Assembly: GCF_001039355.2 (NCBI RefSeq)
Contig: NW_019775686.1
Span: 1 to 64,000, forward strand
Origin: Lingula anatina
Lineage: Eukaryota; Brachiopoda; Lingulata; Lingulida; Lingulidae
Direction of reading: 5' to 3'
Length of the DNA: 64,000 nucleotides
Shown here in pieces: positions 1 to 10,083 of this stretch. Each line of letters opens with the position of its first letter. Positions within the stretch are counted from its first letter, which is position 1. Below the pieces are notes generated by a model, which made no database searches, was not told the DNA's origin, and was given only the letters and a program-made list of their open reading frames with translations. The translations under genes and the position numbers were made by a program.

Positions 1-940
1 ATTTCTCACCTAAAAATAATTCAAAAATTATTAAATTTAAATTTTAAATTTGTTAACAGCATTTAATGACTGGTTGTAGCCGAATTTAAAATAAAAGCAT
101 ATATTTTTATTTATTTTAACTTTTATTTTGATCAAAAATTCTAGTTAATTATACAGACGATCTTTCTGCAAAGCATTTCATAAAAGATAGCAGTATCCAT
201 TAACTTTGAGGTAATTGAAGTGATTATTTTTTTATATGTAAATAGTGAAAGGAAGAAGAGTAGGGGGAGGAAAAAGAGCAGCAACTGAACAAACATCTTT
301 CTTTTCCCAAAAACATCGTTTATTACATTCAAATTAAGAAGATATATTACAGTGGCGTGCATGTACTTAACAAAGAAACAAAACTATTTTCGCTTGTAAC
401 TAAAATGAAAAAAAAATTATCTTCATACAAAAAGAACAATGTACTTACACTAAAAAAATTAACAAGTTTTATGCAAGCATAACAGTGGTGATAGGCCTCC
501 ATTTAAAAAATACATTTCCACTCTTTAAAAACCAAATTGAAAGTATATATCAAAAAGACTGACTTATAAAATAAAATATGTAAAAAAAAGTTTCATTTGA
601 TCACTTTAAAAAGAATGAAATTTATGCAGATTTACAAAAAATAAAAAAATTAAATAAATAAAATATATTCTACAAATGCAATTAAAATTACAAGTTTTTA
701 CTAAGAAAATTACAATATCTTACAAGAAAAAAATGACAGACTGCAAGAAATGCTGCCCAACCCCTTTATGAATGTTGGGAATTGTGTGGAAGGAAGTATA
801 TATGCAAATAAAATAATAACTATGAAACAGTATATAAAAGAGAATATACACCAGGTAAAAAAATGTACTCGAACATGTACCTGGAAAATACAAATGTACA
901 TAACTAAATAATGCTTATATCCAGGTTGGCTTGGGAGGGT
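1..940. other. AT-rich intergenic stretch, no gene seen
   Basis: Strongly A+T-rich sequence with poly-A/T runs. The short open frames on the minus strand here are low complexity (Leu/Phe/Ile-rich), have no recognisable domain and are not bounded by convincing splice sites. I see no RNA gene or repeat family member. Confidence 0.5.
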
Positions 941-1681
941 TTGATTTGAATGACTTTATTGAGTACAAGATTATATACAAGAACTTTAAAAGAGCATAAT
1001 AAAACAACTTACAACTAATAGTACTACATCACTAATGCAAAAATAAGATTGTACCCCCCAAAGATATATAAATAATAAAAACTCTACTTTAGTACTAAAT
1101 ATGACAATGTGTACATTTGCAACGACCCACCCAAGTGCAAACGTTCTCGGGGTCAAAGCGCTCCACCAGAAGAGTACCATAGTGCTCTCTGATGCATCGT
1201 CAAAACATTGATCTGCCAGCAACTGAACGTTTGCAAATTGGAAGGGCGTTCCATATGGTAACAACACGATTGAAAAAAGACCCGCAAAACGTTTCAGTTC
1301 CACAGAAGTTGGTACTGTGGATGATAAAATGATCTCCCCTTCTTTATCTAAAATACAAATACTTCGTATGGTCAAGGTCAGCCCTGCCAATAAAACAACT
1401 ATGCAGGAAGGTAACGTCTAAAATTTCTCTTCTATATGATAAAGGCAGCAAGTTTAAAGCAACCAGTCTATCTTTATAATTCATTTGGTTACCCAGAATA
1501 TGTCTTGTGGCAGATCGCTGCACCCTTTCTAGTTTTATTAAATTTTGTTTTGTAATGTGATCCCAAGATACAGAATTTAACTCGAGCCTTGGGTTCTTAT
1601 TTCTGTCAAACACTGGCCTAATAGTTGCCCATGTCTGATTTGCACTCTTAACAATTTTATTTATATGTGAATTTAAAGTCA
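941..1681 (-). mobile_element. 5'-truncated CR1/Jockey-like LINE, 3' end of ORF2
   Basis: The minus strand encodes the C-terminal tail of a non-LTR retrotransposon ORF2. Visible blocks are LERVQRSATRHIL, YKDRLVALNLLPLSYRREI, then in a shifted frame TIWNALPIC and finally a Cys/His-rich tail CTWVGRCKCTHC. AATAAA lies near position 965. RT and endonuclease domains are absent, so this is a truncated and frameshifted dead copy. Its 5' end abuts the residues WLAARK of the DUF6729-like gene's last exon, so it inserted into that exon. The first part of the same element is repeated at 3,117-3,289 because of the duplicated block. The clade assignment is from memory of tail motifs and is tentative. Confidence 0.7.
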
Positions 1682-3115
1682 ACTTCCTTGCTGCCAACCA
1701 GGCCTGGACACTTGGATACTGGGTACCCTCCACGGCAGGACAGAATTCATCAAGGCCCAATTGTCCTAGGTGACGACTGTGCCCAGTTTCTTTACGCTTT
1801 GCCTGGTTGCAGCGTTTGCTTTTTGTAAATGCTTGATAAGAAAAAATCTTCTTTAACAGCTCTGTCCTACACCGAAGGAAAAATGTTTAACACCACAACA
1901 AAAAACCGCAGTGAAATATCTCTTTAGTAGTAATATATGTTCCCACATATTACACTTTTGATATGTAGCATTTTATTGACAAATCAACTGATGAAACACT
2001 TTAAATAAGTGAAATAATGTACATGCTTCAAAAAATTAAAAAAATTCTTACCATTTCAGCAGCGTCGTCTAGTTGATTTCATACAGCTAGATGTTGGTTT
2101 GGCTCATCAGTCTATCATGCAAGATGACAAGGTTCCGGATGCGGTGGTATTTATCCAGGGTCACCTTCCACCTTGATGCCTACTGTCGTCCACGTTGCTT
2201 TTTAGGCGATGGGTTGTTGCGCTCAAGGTGAACACATAAAGCTTCTACCAGTGGAGAAACATCCACTGCTGTGGCAGGGCCTGCTGATGCTCCCACCATT
2301 GCTCTGGAAAAAATGGAAAAAAAGAACTATCCTCCTTTCATATTTGGAAAGATTTTGTCCTTAATTTTGCTCTTTGAAGAAGTAAATTAATCACAAAAGA
2401 CAGCTTATTTTGTTGTTGTTATTTTCAAAGGAATTAAAACTAGTTGCATGCATAACTTATTCATGATGAAATTTAGAAAATGCAATAAAAAGTCTTACCT
2501 TCTCAAGCTCACAACTCCCTGTTGTCCTGACTGCTTTTGGGGGGAGGTCTTCTTTCTTCTTTCTTCTGAACCGACCAGATTGTTGTGGGTCTGCCCTATA
2601 TCTTGATGGGTACTGCAACCTTTCTTCACGTAATCCTACAATCACACAACAAGTTTCCTGTACACATAACCAGATCAGAGTCATGAGAATGTTAATGCTA
2701 CATTATATGCATTGTTTTTATCATGTGTTTTATGCCTATAAATGCCATCTCAAATGAACAACATGTACCTTCAGGCAGCTTCCCCCAGAGAGATATCAGG
2801 TGGTCTGCTGCAGCCTCAGTCAAAGTTGGGGCATTATGTAGAGCAAACAAGGCCTTTGCTATATCTTGGATGGCCTTCCATCCCACCACTCTCTTTGGTC
2901 CAATGGATTCCTGCAAAAATATAATAAGAATAAGAAGAAGCATAAATTTAAATAAAACAAATAATTTGTCAAAATAGAGCATGTTTGTATTTATGTTTCT
3001 TATTTATCAAAAACAAACTGAAATTAAATCACTGAGAATAAATATGCCCTATTTTAGGACCTCTGACTTTAAAGATGTTTTCTGTGATAAGCATGAGCAT
3101 GCAAAGAATATTACC
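1509..3115. other. Duplicate block A (probable unmerged allele of 3,117-4,746)
   Basis: Positions 1,509-3,115 and 3,117-4,746 are nearly identical over about 1.6 kb and are joined by a single N at 3,116. The main difference is a ~23-bp insertion near 4,553-4,580. Each copy carries the LINE junction, the last exon of the DUF6729-like gene (1,682-1,866), the exon with three TAG stops (2,052-2,303), and the two exons before it (2,499-2,635 and 2,769-2,910). The abrupt start and end at an N indicate an assembly duplication rather than a tandem duplication in the genome. Confidence 0.85.
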
Positions 3116-3288
3116 NGGCAGATCGCTGCACCCTTTCTAGTTTTATTAAATTTTGTTTTGTAATGTGATCCCAAGATACAGAATTTAACTCGAGCCTTGG
3201 GTTCTTATTTCTGTCAAACACTCGCCTAATAGTTGCCCATGTCTGATTTGCACTCTTAACAATTTTATTTATATGTGAATTTAAAGTC

Positions 3289-4909
3289 AACTTCCTTGCT
3301 GCCAACCAGGCCTGGACACTTGGATACTGGGTACCCTCCACGGCAGGACAGAATTCATCAAGGCCCAATTGTCCTAGGTGACGACTGTGCCCAGTTTCTT
3401 TACGCTTTGCCTGGTTGCAGCGTTTGCTTTTTGTAAATGCTTGATAAGAAAAAATCTTCTTTAACAGCTCTGTCCTACACCGAAGGAAAAATGTTTAACA
3501 CCACAACAAAAAACCGCAGTGAAATATCTCTTTAGTAGTAATATATGTTCCCACATATTACACTTTTGATATGTAGCATTTTATTGACAAATCAACTGAT
3601 GAAACACTTTAAATAAGTGAAATAATGTACATGCTTCAAAAAATTAAAAAAATTCTTACCATTTCAGCAGCGTCGTCTAGTTGATTTCATACAGCTAGAT
3701 GTTGGTTTGGCTCATCAGTCTATCATGCAAGATGACAAGGTTCCGGATGCGGTGGTATTTATCCAGGGTCACCTTCCACCTTGATGCCTACTGTCGTCCA
3801 CGTTGCTTTTTAGGCGATGGGTTGTTGCGCTCAAGGTGAACACATAAAGCTTCTACCAGTGGAGAAACATCCACTGCTGTGGCAGGGCCTGCTGATGCTC
3901 CCACCATTGCTCTGGAAAAAATGGAAAAAAAGAACTATCCTCCTTTCATATTTGGAAAGATTTTGTCCTTAATTTTGCTCTTTGAAGAAGTAAATTAATC
4001 ACAAAAGACAGCTTATTTTGTTGTTGTTATTTTCAAAGGAATTAAAACTAGTTGCATGCATAACTTATTCATGATGAAATTTAGAAAATGCAATAAAAAG
4101 TCTTACCTTCTCAAGCTCACAACTCCCTGTTGTCCTGACTGCTTTTGGGGGGAGGTCTTCTTTCTTCTTTCTTCTGAACCGACCAGATTGTTGTGGGTCT
4201 GCCCTATATCTTGATGGGTACTGCAACCTTTCTTCACGTAATCCTACAATCACACAACAAGTTTCCTGTACACATAACCAGATCAGAGTCATGAGAATGT
4301 TAATGCTACATTATATGCATTGTTTTTATCATGTGTTTTATGCCTATAAATGCCATCTCAAATGAACAACATGTACCTTCAGGCAGCTTCCCCCAGAGAG
4401 ATATCAGGTGGTCTGCTGCAGCCTCAGTCAAAGTTGGGGCATTATGTAGAGCAAACAAGGCCTTTGCTATATCTTGGATGGCCTTCCATCCCACCACTCT
4501 CTTTGGTCCAATGGATTCCTGCAAAAATATAACTAAGAATAAGAAGAAGCATAAATTTAAGATTGATAAATGAAAAAAAAATGTCCTACAAATAATTTGT
4601 CAAAATAGAGCATGTTTGTATTTATGTTTCTTATTTATCAAAAACAAACTGAAATTAAATCACTGAGAATAAATATGCCCTATTTTAGGACCTCTGACTT
4701 TAAAGATGTTTTCTGTGATAAGCATGAGCATGCAAAGAATATTACCAATCAGCCAATCAGTAGACAAAGGGGAAAAAAGCATTAACAGCAAAACATGATC
4801 AAGTGAACATTTAATCACTGTATGATAATCATCATCATACCTTCATCCATCCCTCTGTTTGCTTCTGGGTCATGAGTATTCCCACTTTCCCCCTCCACCG
4901 GGTCATCAC
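3289..4909 (-). pseudogene. DUF6729-like transposase-derived gene, C-terminal exons
   Basis: Minus-strand exons with GT-AG borders: 4,909-4,841, 4,518-4,377 (ESIGPKRVVGWKAIQDIA...), 4,243-4,107 (LREERLQYPSRYRADPQQ..., basic), 3,911-3,660 and a last exon from 3,474 to about 3,289. The last exon ends with a Cys/His segment (RCNQAKRKETGHS, then FCPAVEGTQYPSVQAWLA) like the zinc-ribbon tail I recall in this family. The 3,911-3,660 exon has three in-frame TAG stops (3,788-3,790, 3,695-3,697, 3,677-3,679). The 4,243-4,107 to 3,911-3,660 junction is out of phase by one base. The final exon is cut by a LINE. Family role is unknown; the proteins look transposase-derived. The gene copy is broken as assembled. 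Confidence 0.65.
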
Positions 4910-4984
4910 CTAAAAGCAAATAAATGAACTAGAGGATCAGAGAGGCGATACTGCCTTTGGATATTGCACCACCAGCTGGAGTAA

Positions 4985-5026
4985 GCGCATTCATATGGAA
5001 CCCCCCCCCCAAAAAAAAAAAAAAAG
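4985..5026. repeat. Poly-C/poly-A tract
   Basis: A run of about 11 C followed by about 15 A, in the intron between the 7,248-6,893 and 4,909-4,841 exons of the decayed gene. Low-complexity sequence. Confidence 0.9.
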
Positions 5027-5309
5027 GACACCACCACCAATCTAGTGCTTGACAAGCACTATAAAATGCAATCAACAAGAGTTCTCAAATTATGCAAAAA
5101 AAATATAGCTAAAAATGGTACAATCAATCAGATTTTTGAATTGACCTGCATTTTCCTAACATTGATCACTCCTGTAAATTCTCTAGACAATAGACCTATT
5201 AGTTTTCCTTGAAATGTGTCGCACTGTTGCATATATGCTAACAAAGGAGAAAACCTAGGGACAATGCCGGGAACATCTGCCAGTTTTGAAGATATGAGGG
5301 GCAAGAAAA

Positions 5310-6306
5310 TATGCAAAGCTCAGTTCATGGTAAAAAAAGTAGGTCAAAGATCAATTCCAATATCACAACAGTAACCATGAGCATTTCTATGCCAATTTTG
5401 GAGATTTAAAGTCCAGAAAACATGCAAAGTAAAGTCCATCATAAAAAGTAGGCCAAAGGTCAATTTCAAGGTCACAGTTAGATTGCCAGTATATGACTTC
5501 TTATTCAAATTCACAGCAACTTTGGGTGTATCTCTGCCAGTTTTAGATATTTAAACACTAAAAATTTGCAAAGTTCAGTTTACGGTGAAAACTAGGTCTT
5601 TTTGGGGTCACAGTTAGATTGCCAGTAAATGACTTCCTATTCAATTTTAATAGTAAATATGTGTATATCTTGGAGATATAAAGATCAGAAAAGGGAAAGA
5701 AATTAGCAAAGTTCAGTTCATGAGAAAAAGAAGGTCAATGGTCAATTTAAAGGTCACACTTAGATTGCCAGTATATGACTTCCTATTCAAGTTCAATAGT
5801 AACTATTGACCTATCTCTGCCAGTTTTGGAGATAACAGGGAACGAAAATCTGCAAAGTTCATTTCATGGTAAAAAGTAGGTCATAGGTTAATTTTAGGGA
5901 CAGTTAAATTGCCTCTAATGACTTCTTATTCAAATTCAATATTAACTTTTCAATAGTTACCTATTTTTGCCAGTTTTGAAAGTATAAACATTTAAAAAGT
6001 TGCAAAGTTCAGATTATGGTGAAAAGTAGGTCAAAGGTTAATTTTAAGGTCACAGTTAGATTGTCAATATATCACTTCCTATTCAAGTTCAATAGTAACT
6101 ATGGACCTATCTCTGTCAGTTTTGGAGATACAAGGGACCAAAATGTTGCAAAGTCCAGTCTATGGTGAAAAGTTGGTCAAAGGTCAATTTAAGGTCACAG
6201 TTAAATTGCGAGTATATGACTTCCTATTCAACTTCAATAGCAACTATAGCCTTATCTCTGCCAGTTCTGGAGATATAGGGAAATTAAATGTTGCAAAGTT
6301 CAGTCT
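5310..6306 (+). repeat. Tandem repeat (~146-bp unit, about 7 copies) with DR1-like motifs
   Basis: Diverged head-to-tail units share, in order, GCAAAGTTCAG, a GTAGGTCAAAGGTCAA block, GGTCACAGTTAGATTGCC, AGTATATGACTTCCTATTCA and ATCTCTGCCAGTTTTGGAGA. The AGGTCA-pair blocks sit at 5,341, 5,450, 5,594 (degenerate), 5,732, 5,878, 6,028 and 6,174; the first unit is shorter, and the later ones are 138-150 bp apart. AGGTCAnAGGTCA is the nuclear-receptor DR1 half-site arrangement. The array lies in an intron of the decayed minus-strand gene. It may be the internal minisatellite of a non-autonomous transposon; binding is not shown. Confidence 0.8.
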
Positions 6307-6892
6307 ATTAGGTTTGTGTAGTTTCTGAATATCAGCGCAAATAATTTTTTCTTTCGTAAAAAATTTAGTTTTTTTGAAAATTTTGGCCCGTTTGACCTTG
6401 AAATAAAGGTCAAAGGCAAATCCGTGGGCATATCTGTAATCTCCATATCTGTAATCTCCACTTTCGGTCAGCTGTCTGTAGAAAATTTTCCCATAATTCC
6501 TTCGGTAGGGTAGATAATTAGCATTTAATTTTGCCATTTTTGGACAAGGGTGCATTGCAATGAGCGCCACACCTAGACCCCAGCACCTACAAAGCCCAAA
6601 TTTTACGTGGAACGAGTTGAGATTATAGATGACCTAAATCCAAGAGAAGGGTACTCAGGCCCTTACCGTCTAGGAGGAGAAGCGGTAACGGTAACATGGC
6701 GGCGGAGCCGGCGGAACGATCCTGACGGGACTAGAACCATGTGTACCTGTGTACCGCCAGCGGTACAATTAATAGTATAAGCTACTCTGAGGCAATCTGA
6801 AAACAATTACATGCAGGGAACAAAAGATACATACACTGCATAAAAAAACAAATTGCATTCATCAAAATAATTCCAGTTATAAAATGAGTTAA
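6307..6892. other. Unassigned intronic segment with GC-rich island
   Basis: No coding exon recognised. 6,400-6,600 has another AGGTCAAAGG block and a duplicated ATATCTGTAATCTCC, probably part of the same mobile or repeat unit as the tandem array. 6,690-6,760 is unusually GC-rich (ATGGCGGCGGAGCCGGCGG) and includes GTACCTGTGTACCGCCAGCGGTAC, which can form a small hairpin. The ATG there opens only an 8-codon frame. Confidence 0.4.
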
Positions 6893-9800
6893 TCAACAAA
6901 AACAAATCATGCACTCCTCCTCTTCCTCATACCCCTCATCTTCCTCTTCTTCGTCCTCCTTGATGTCGTCCACTGTGTCAGGATCAAGTACTATTGTGGA
7001 GGTCCACCGTCTACCAGTTTGGCTATACAGGTACTCCACCACTATCATTTCCCCACTGTACTGTAAAGGAGGATGGAAAGATGGGTCGATAGGCTCACCA
7101 TACACCTGTGCACTGGCTCTGTTCAGTTCCAGCTGAACAGCACTGTTATAGAAGTGCCCACATTCCCGCCCCTGCTCTCTGTCTTTATTCCATCGCACAA
7201 TGCCCTCCAAAAGGTATGCTTGGAAATGGCTGTCGTTTGCAACTGTACCTGTTTTAATAGTGCAAGTGAATGTAAGCAGCTGGCATTACAGAACTTTTTA
7301 TCTAATATACAGTTTATCAAGTAAACAAAAAGTTTCTCTCAAACTTTTTCAATCTAATAATAAAAGTACAAATGAATAGGAAGAATACCTCTGATTTCAG
7401 TGAAACAATATCTACACACTATAAAACGAAAATAAGAATTCATTTAAATTTTATTTCCCTATAACATACCTGGTATGAATCTGACAATGTGGTTGTGAAA
7501 CAACTCCAAGGAAACAGAGCCTCTTGCACATCGGTACACGGCCAATTCAATGCCTCCCTTTTTTATTGTCCTGATTTGTGTGACAGGTTCTTGCCCTCAA
7601 GATCCTTCATAATCATGATATGTAAAAGAATTACAAAAATTCTTAGATAAACTTCAAAATTTTTTAAAAGCTGTACTAATGAGGATCTAGATAAAATGAA
7701 TACATGAACAAAATGCATTATACTTGAAAAAAATGGCAGAGAATTCAAACTTAACAACTTATATGATATAACTGTCATATTTGGTGTCTGAAAGAAAAAT
7801 CACATGTCTGGGGTATATTTCAATTAATTTGTATATGGTGCACAAATCATAATTTATCCTACCTGAATACATGCCAAATGGAGTTTTTGTTCATCCCAGA
7901 TCTGGGCTGCTAGGTCTGCATCCATCACAGGTATACCCATGGTGCCCTTGCCAGACTCAGAGGAGAAGGAGGACAACAGGTTGTCTATGAGGGATCGAGT
8001 CTTTTTAGCCCCTCTAGTTCTACGCTTGCAGTGCAACTGAAGCTCTTTCTTGGTAATATGAAAATCACGATCAGCTTCAGAAGCACGCCACACACCACTA
8101 GAGAGGAGTTCAGCCTCCTTTGCCGCACGAAGCCGCGACACATCCTCTGGATCAAACTCAAATATACACCCTGACAGGCGACCCATGAAAGCGGCATATA
8201 GAGCATGACTCTCAGAGGTGCAGGCAGCTGCAATACGACGCATGAAGTGCTAAATGTCCAATCTAATGTTGAGTGACTTCCATTGGTGGAAAGACAAACG
8301 AAGTCTCTCAGAGCAACAGTCACGATCTACATACAACAGTGAAGGAAGTGGAACTCCTGCAGTGAAGGAGGTGGAACTCCTAACCCATAAAACCCTCTGC
8401 CATCATATTCAAGCCAATGCCTTCTGAATCAGTAAGGACAGACATGAGGACCTGGCCAAATTCATTCCCCACATTGGTCACCCAAGATGCCGTGCCACGA
8501 GCATGTCCACCAAGCTTTTTGGCAACCTAAAAGGAAAATATAAATGCATTACAGTAAACCATTTACTAGGGACACACAAATGTTACTTATCATCAACTAT
8601 CAAATCAGTTTGTCATGGTTATACACATATTTCAATACTGTTTAAGAGGCAGACCTGAGCGTGTCCATCAAGCTACTTTGTCTCCCAAAAGTTAAGAAAA
8701 TAATTGTTTTAAAGAAAAAGTTCAATATCAGCCTAAAATAATCATAGTAATTTAACTTTCAAAACCACCTTTATAAAACAAAAACAAATAAAAAACCTAA
8801 ACTGTATGAAACATCTTTAATGAACTTGGACAAAATGATTTAACTCTTATTATGGTCAAGTTTACTTCATTAAAAAGAATGTTAGTGGAAGGTAAAACAA
8901 GAAAAAATAAATAACCCACTTTCTTCGTTGAATCCATTTTTAATACGTCACCAAAAGTTGATGTTATTTGGGCCTTGTTGTCATCTAGCCGGGTAAATAC
9001 ATCCTTGAGGTATACTCCCAGCAACCAAGGCACTTTGGGAACATGAGGCATCACTGGAAGCTGATCACTGGGAGGGAAAACCGTCACCATGTGCCCAGCT
9101 GCCTGGAATGACTCCCCAGCCTGCAGATACCTCAGCTGCCGAAGAGCATGAGCCTGGTGTTGCTCCTCAACTTGGTGCATAATTTTGGTGGCCGAGTTGC
9201 CCAAGGTCCTCTGTCTGAGGAGTGGAACCACCTTCAAGTCACAAGTGTACCTGAAATCCAAATAATTTTTGTTACAGCAAAAATTGTGTCGAAATCATGC
9301 CTAACATTCATAAGTAAAGATTAATTTCTATTACTGTCAACAAACAAACAGTGCAAGTTAAAACTACTTCTTCCTATAATGAGCAATATGACTAAATAAC
9401 AATTCAGCTGGAAAACTAATTACTTCTCATCTTACCTAAATGTCGGCATTGCTGGGAAGTAGCTTCTCCAACCTAGGTCTAGCTGGTTAAGGACAAGGGG
9501 GGACCAGCTTGCAAATTTCCTCTTACAGAATTTGCACTCAAGGTATTCAGTACCGATGTAGTACCAGCCATCTACATCAAGTACTTTTCTTACTGTCTGG
9601 TAGAGCCCTGCCAGAGTGAGGTGATACTGCAACACAAAATAAAACATTAAGTAATTTCTTAGTGCTAGAAAACAAAATAAGAAATAGACAGTCACTGATT
9701 AACTCAAACTTATAACTTCAACTTAATATATTTCTATCTCATTAAATGCAACCTTTATTTTTCATAAATTTAAACATTTACAAAATATACATATTATATA

Positions 9801-10083
9801 CAAATGATGGAAAGGACGAGAATAAATTGTGTTTCTACTTGAGCAGTGTTTAAGGTGAGTCAGCAATTAAAATATTCTGATGTGAACAAACCGTGGTCTT
9901 CTTGGCTGTCTGCTTCACAACACACACTGGATGGCATTTCAGCGTCAAGTTCCAAACTCGTAGTGGTGCCCACAGGAAAAATGGTCTGAGAAAATATGGG
10001 TCAGGGGAAGATGGAGGAACCCCTTGGATCTGCAGGGGCTCTGGTGGATAGTGCCACATATTCAGCTTAGGAGCTCCCGCTTT
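6893..10083 (-). pseudogene. DUF6729-like transposase-derived gene, central exons
   Basis: Minus-strand exons, all with GT-AG borders and matching phase: 10,083-9,892 (MWHYPPEPLQIQGVPP..., PFFLWAPLRVW), 9,626-9,436 (AGLYQTVRKVLDVDGWYY, YLECKFCKRKF zinc-binding-like), 9,250-8,920 (LLRQRTLGNSATK, WLLGVYLKDVFTRLDDNKAQ, VLKMDSTKKV), 8,526-7,863 (GHARGTASWVTNVGNE, LYVDRDCCSERLRLSF, then GCIFEFDPEDVSRLRAAKEA), 7,570-7,470 (VYRCARGSVSLELF) and 7,248-6,893 (SHFQAYLLEGIVRW, MIVVEYLYSQTGRRW, ending in a Glu-rich run). The KMDST and YVDRD acidic residues are plausible DDE-type catalytic positions. Lesions in the 8,526 exon: a TAG at 8,250-8,252, a frameshift and a 21-bp repeat near 8,340-8,390. Family recognition is from memory of many fish and invertebrate predicted proteins. 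Confidence 0.75.

Noticed and set aside
986-1390. 134-codon open frame on the minus strand
   Set aside because: The real coding signal here is LINE ORF2 tail in other frames (TIWNALPIC, CTWVGRCKCTHC); the hydrophobic end of this frame is a shadow.
2723-2977. Plus-strand frames here and at 4,331-4,573
   Set aside because: Antisense shadows of the minus-strand exon beginning ESIGPKRVVGWK, which has proper splice borders.
5310-6306. CRISPR-like array
   Set aside because: Units are ~146 bp, diverged, with no constant short repeat and unique spacer pattern; the genome is eukaryotic.
6909-7136. Ser-rich plus-strand frame
   Set aside because: Complement of the Glu-rich end of the minus-strand exon 7,248-6,893.
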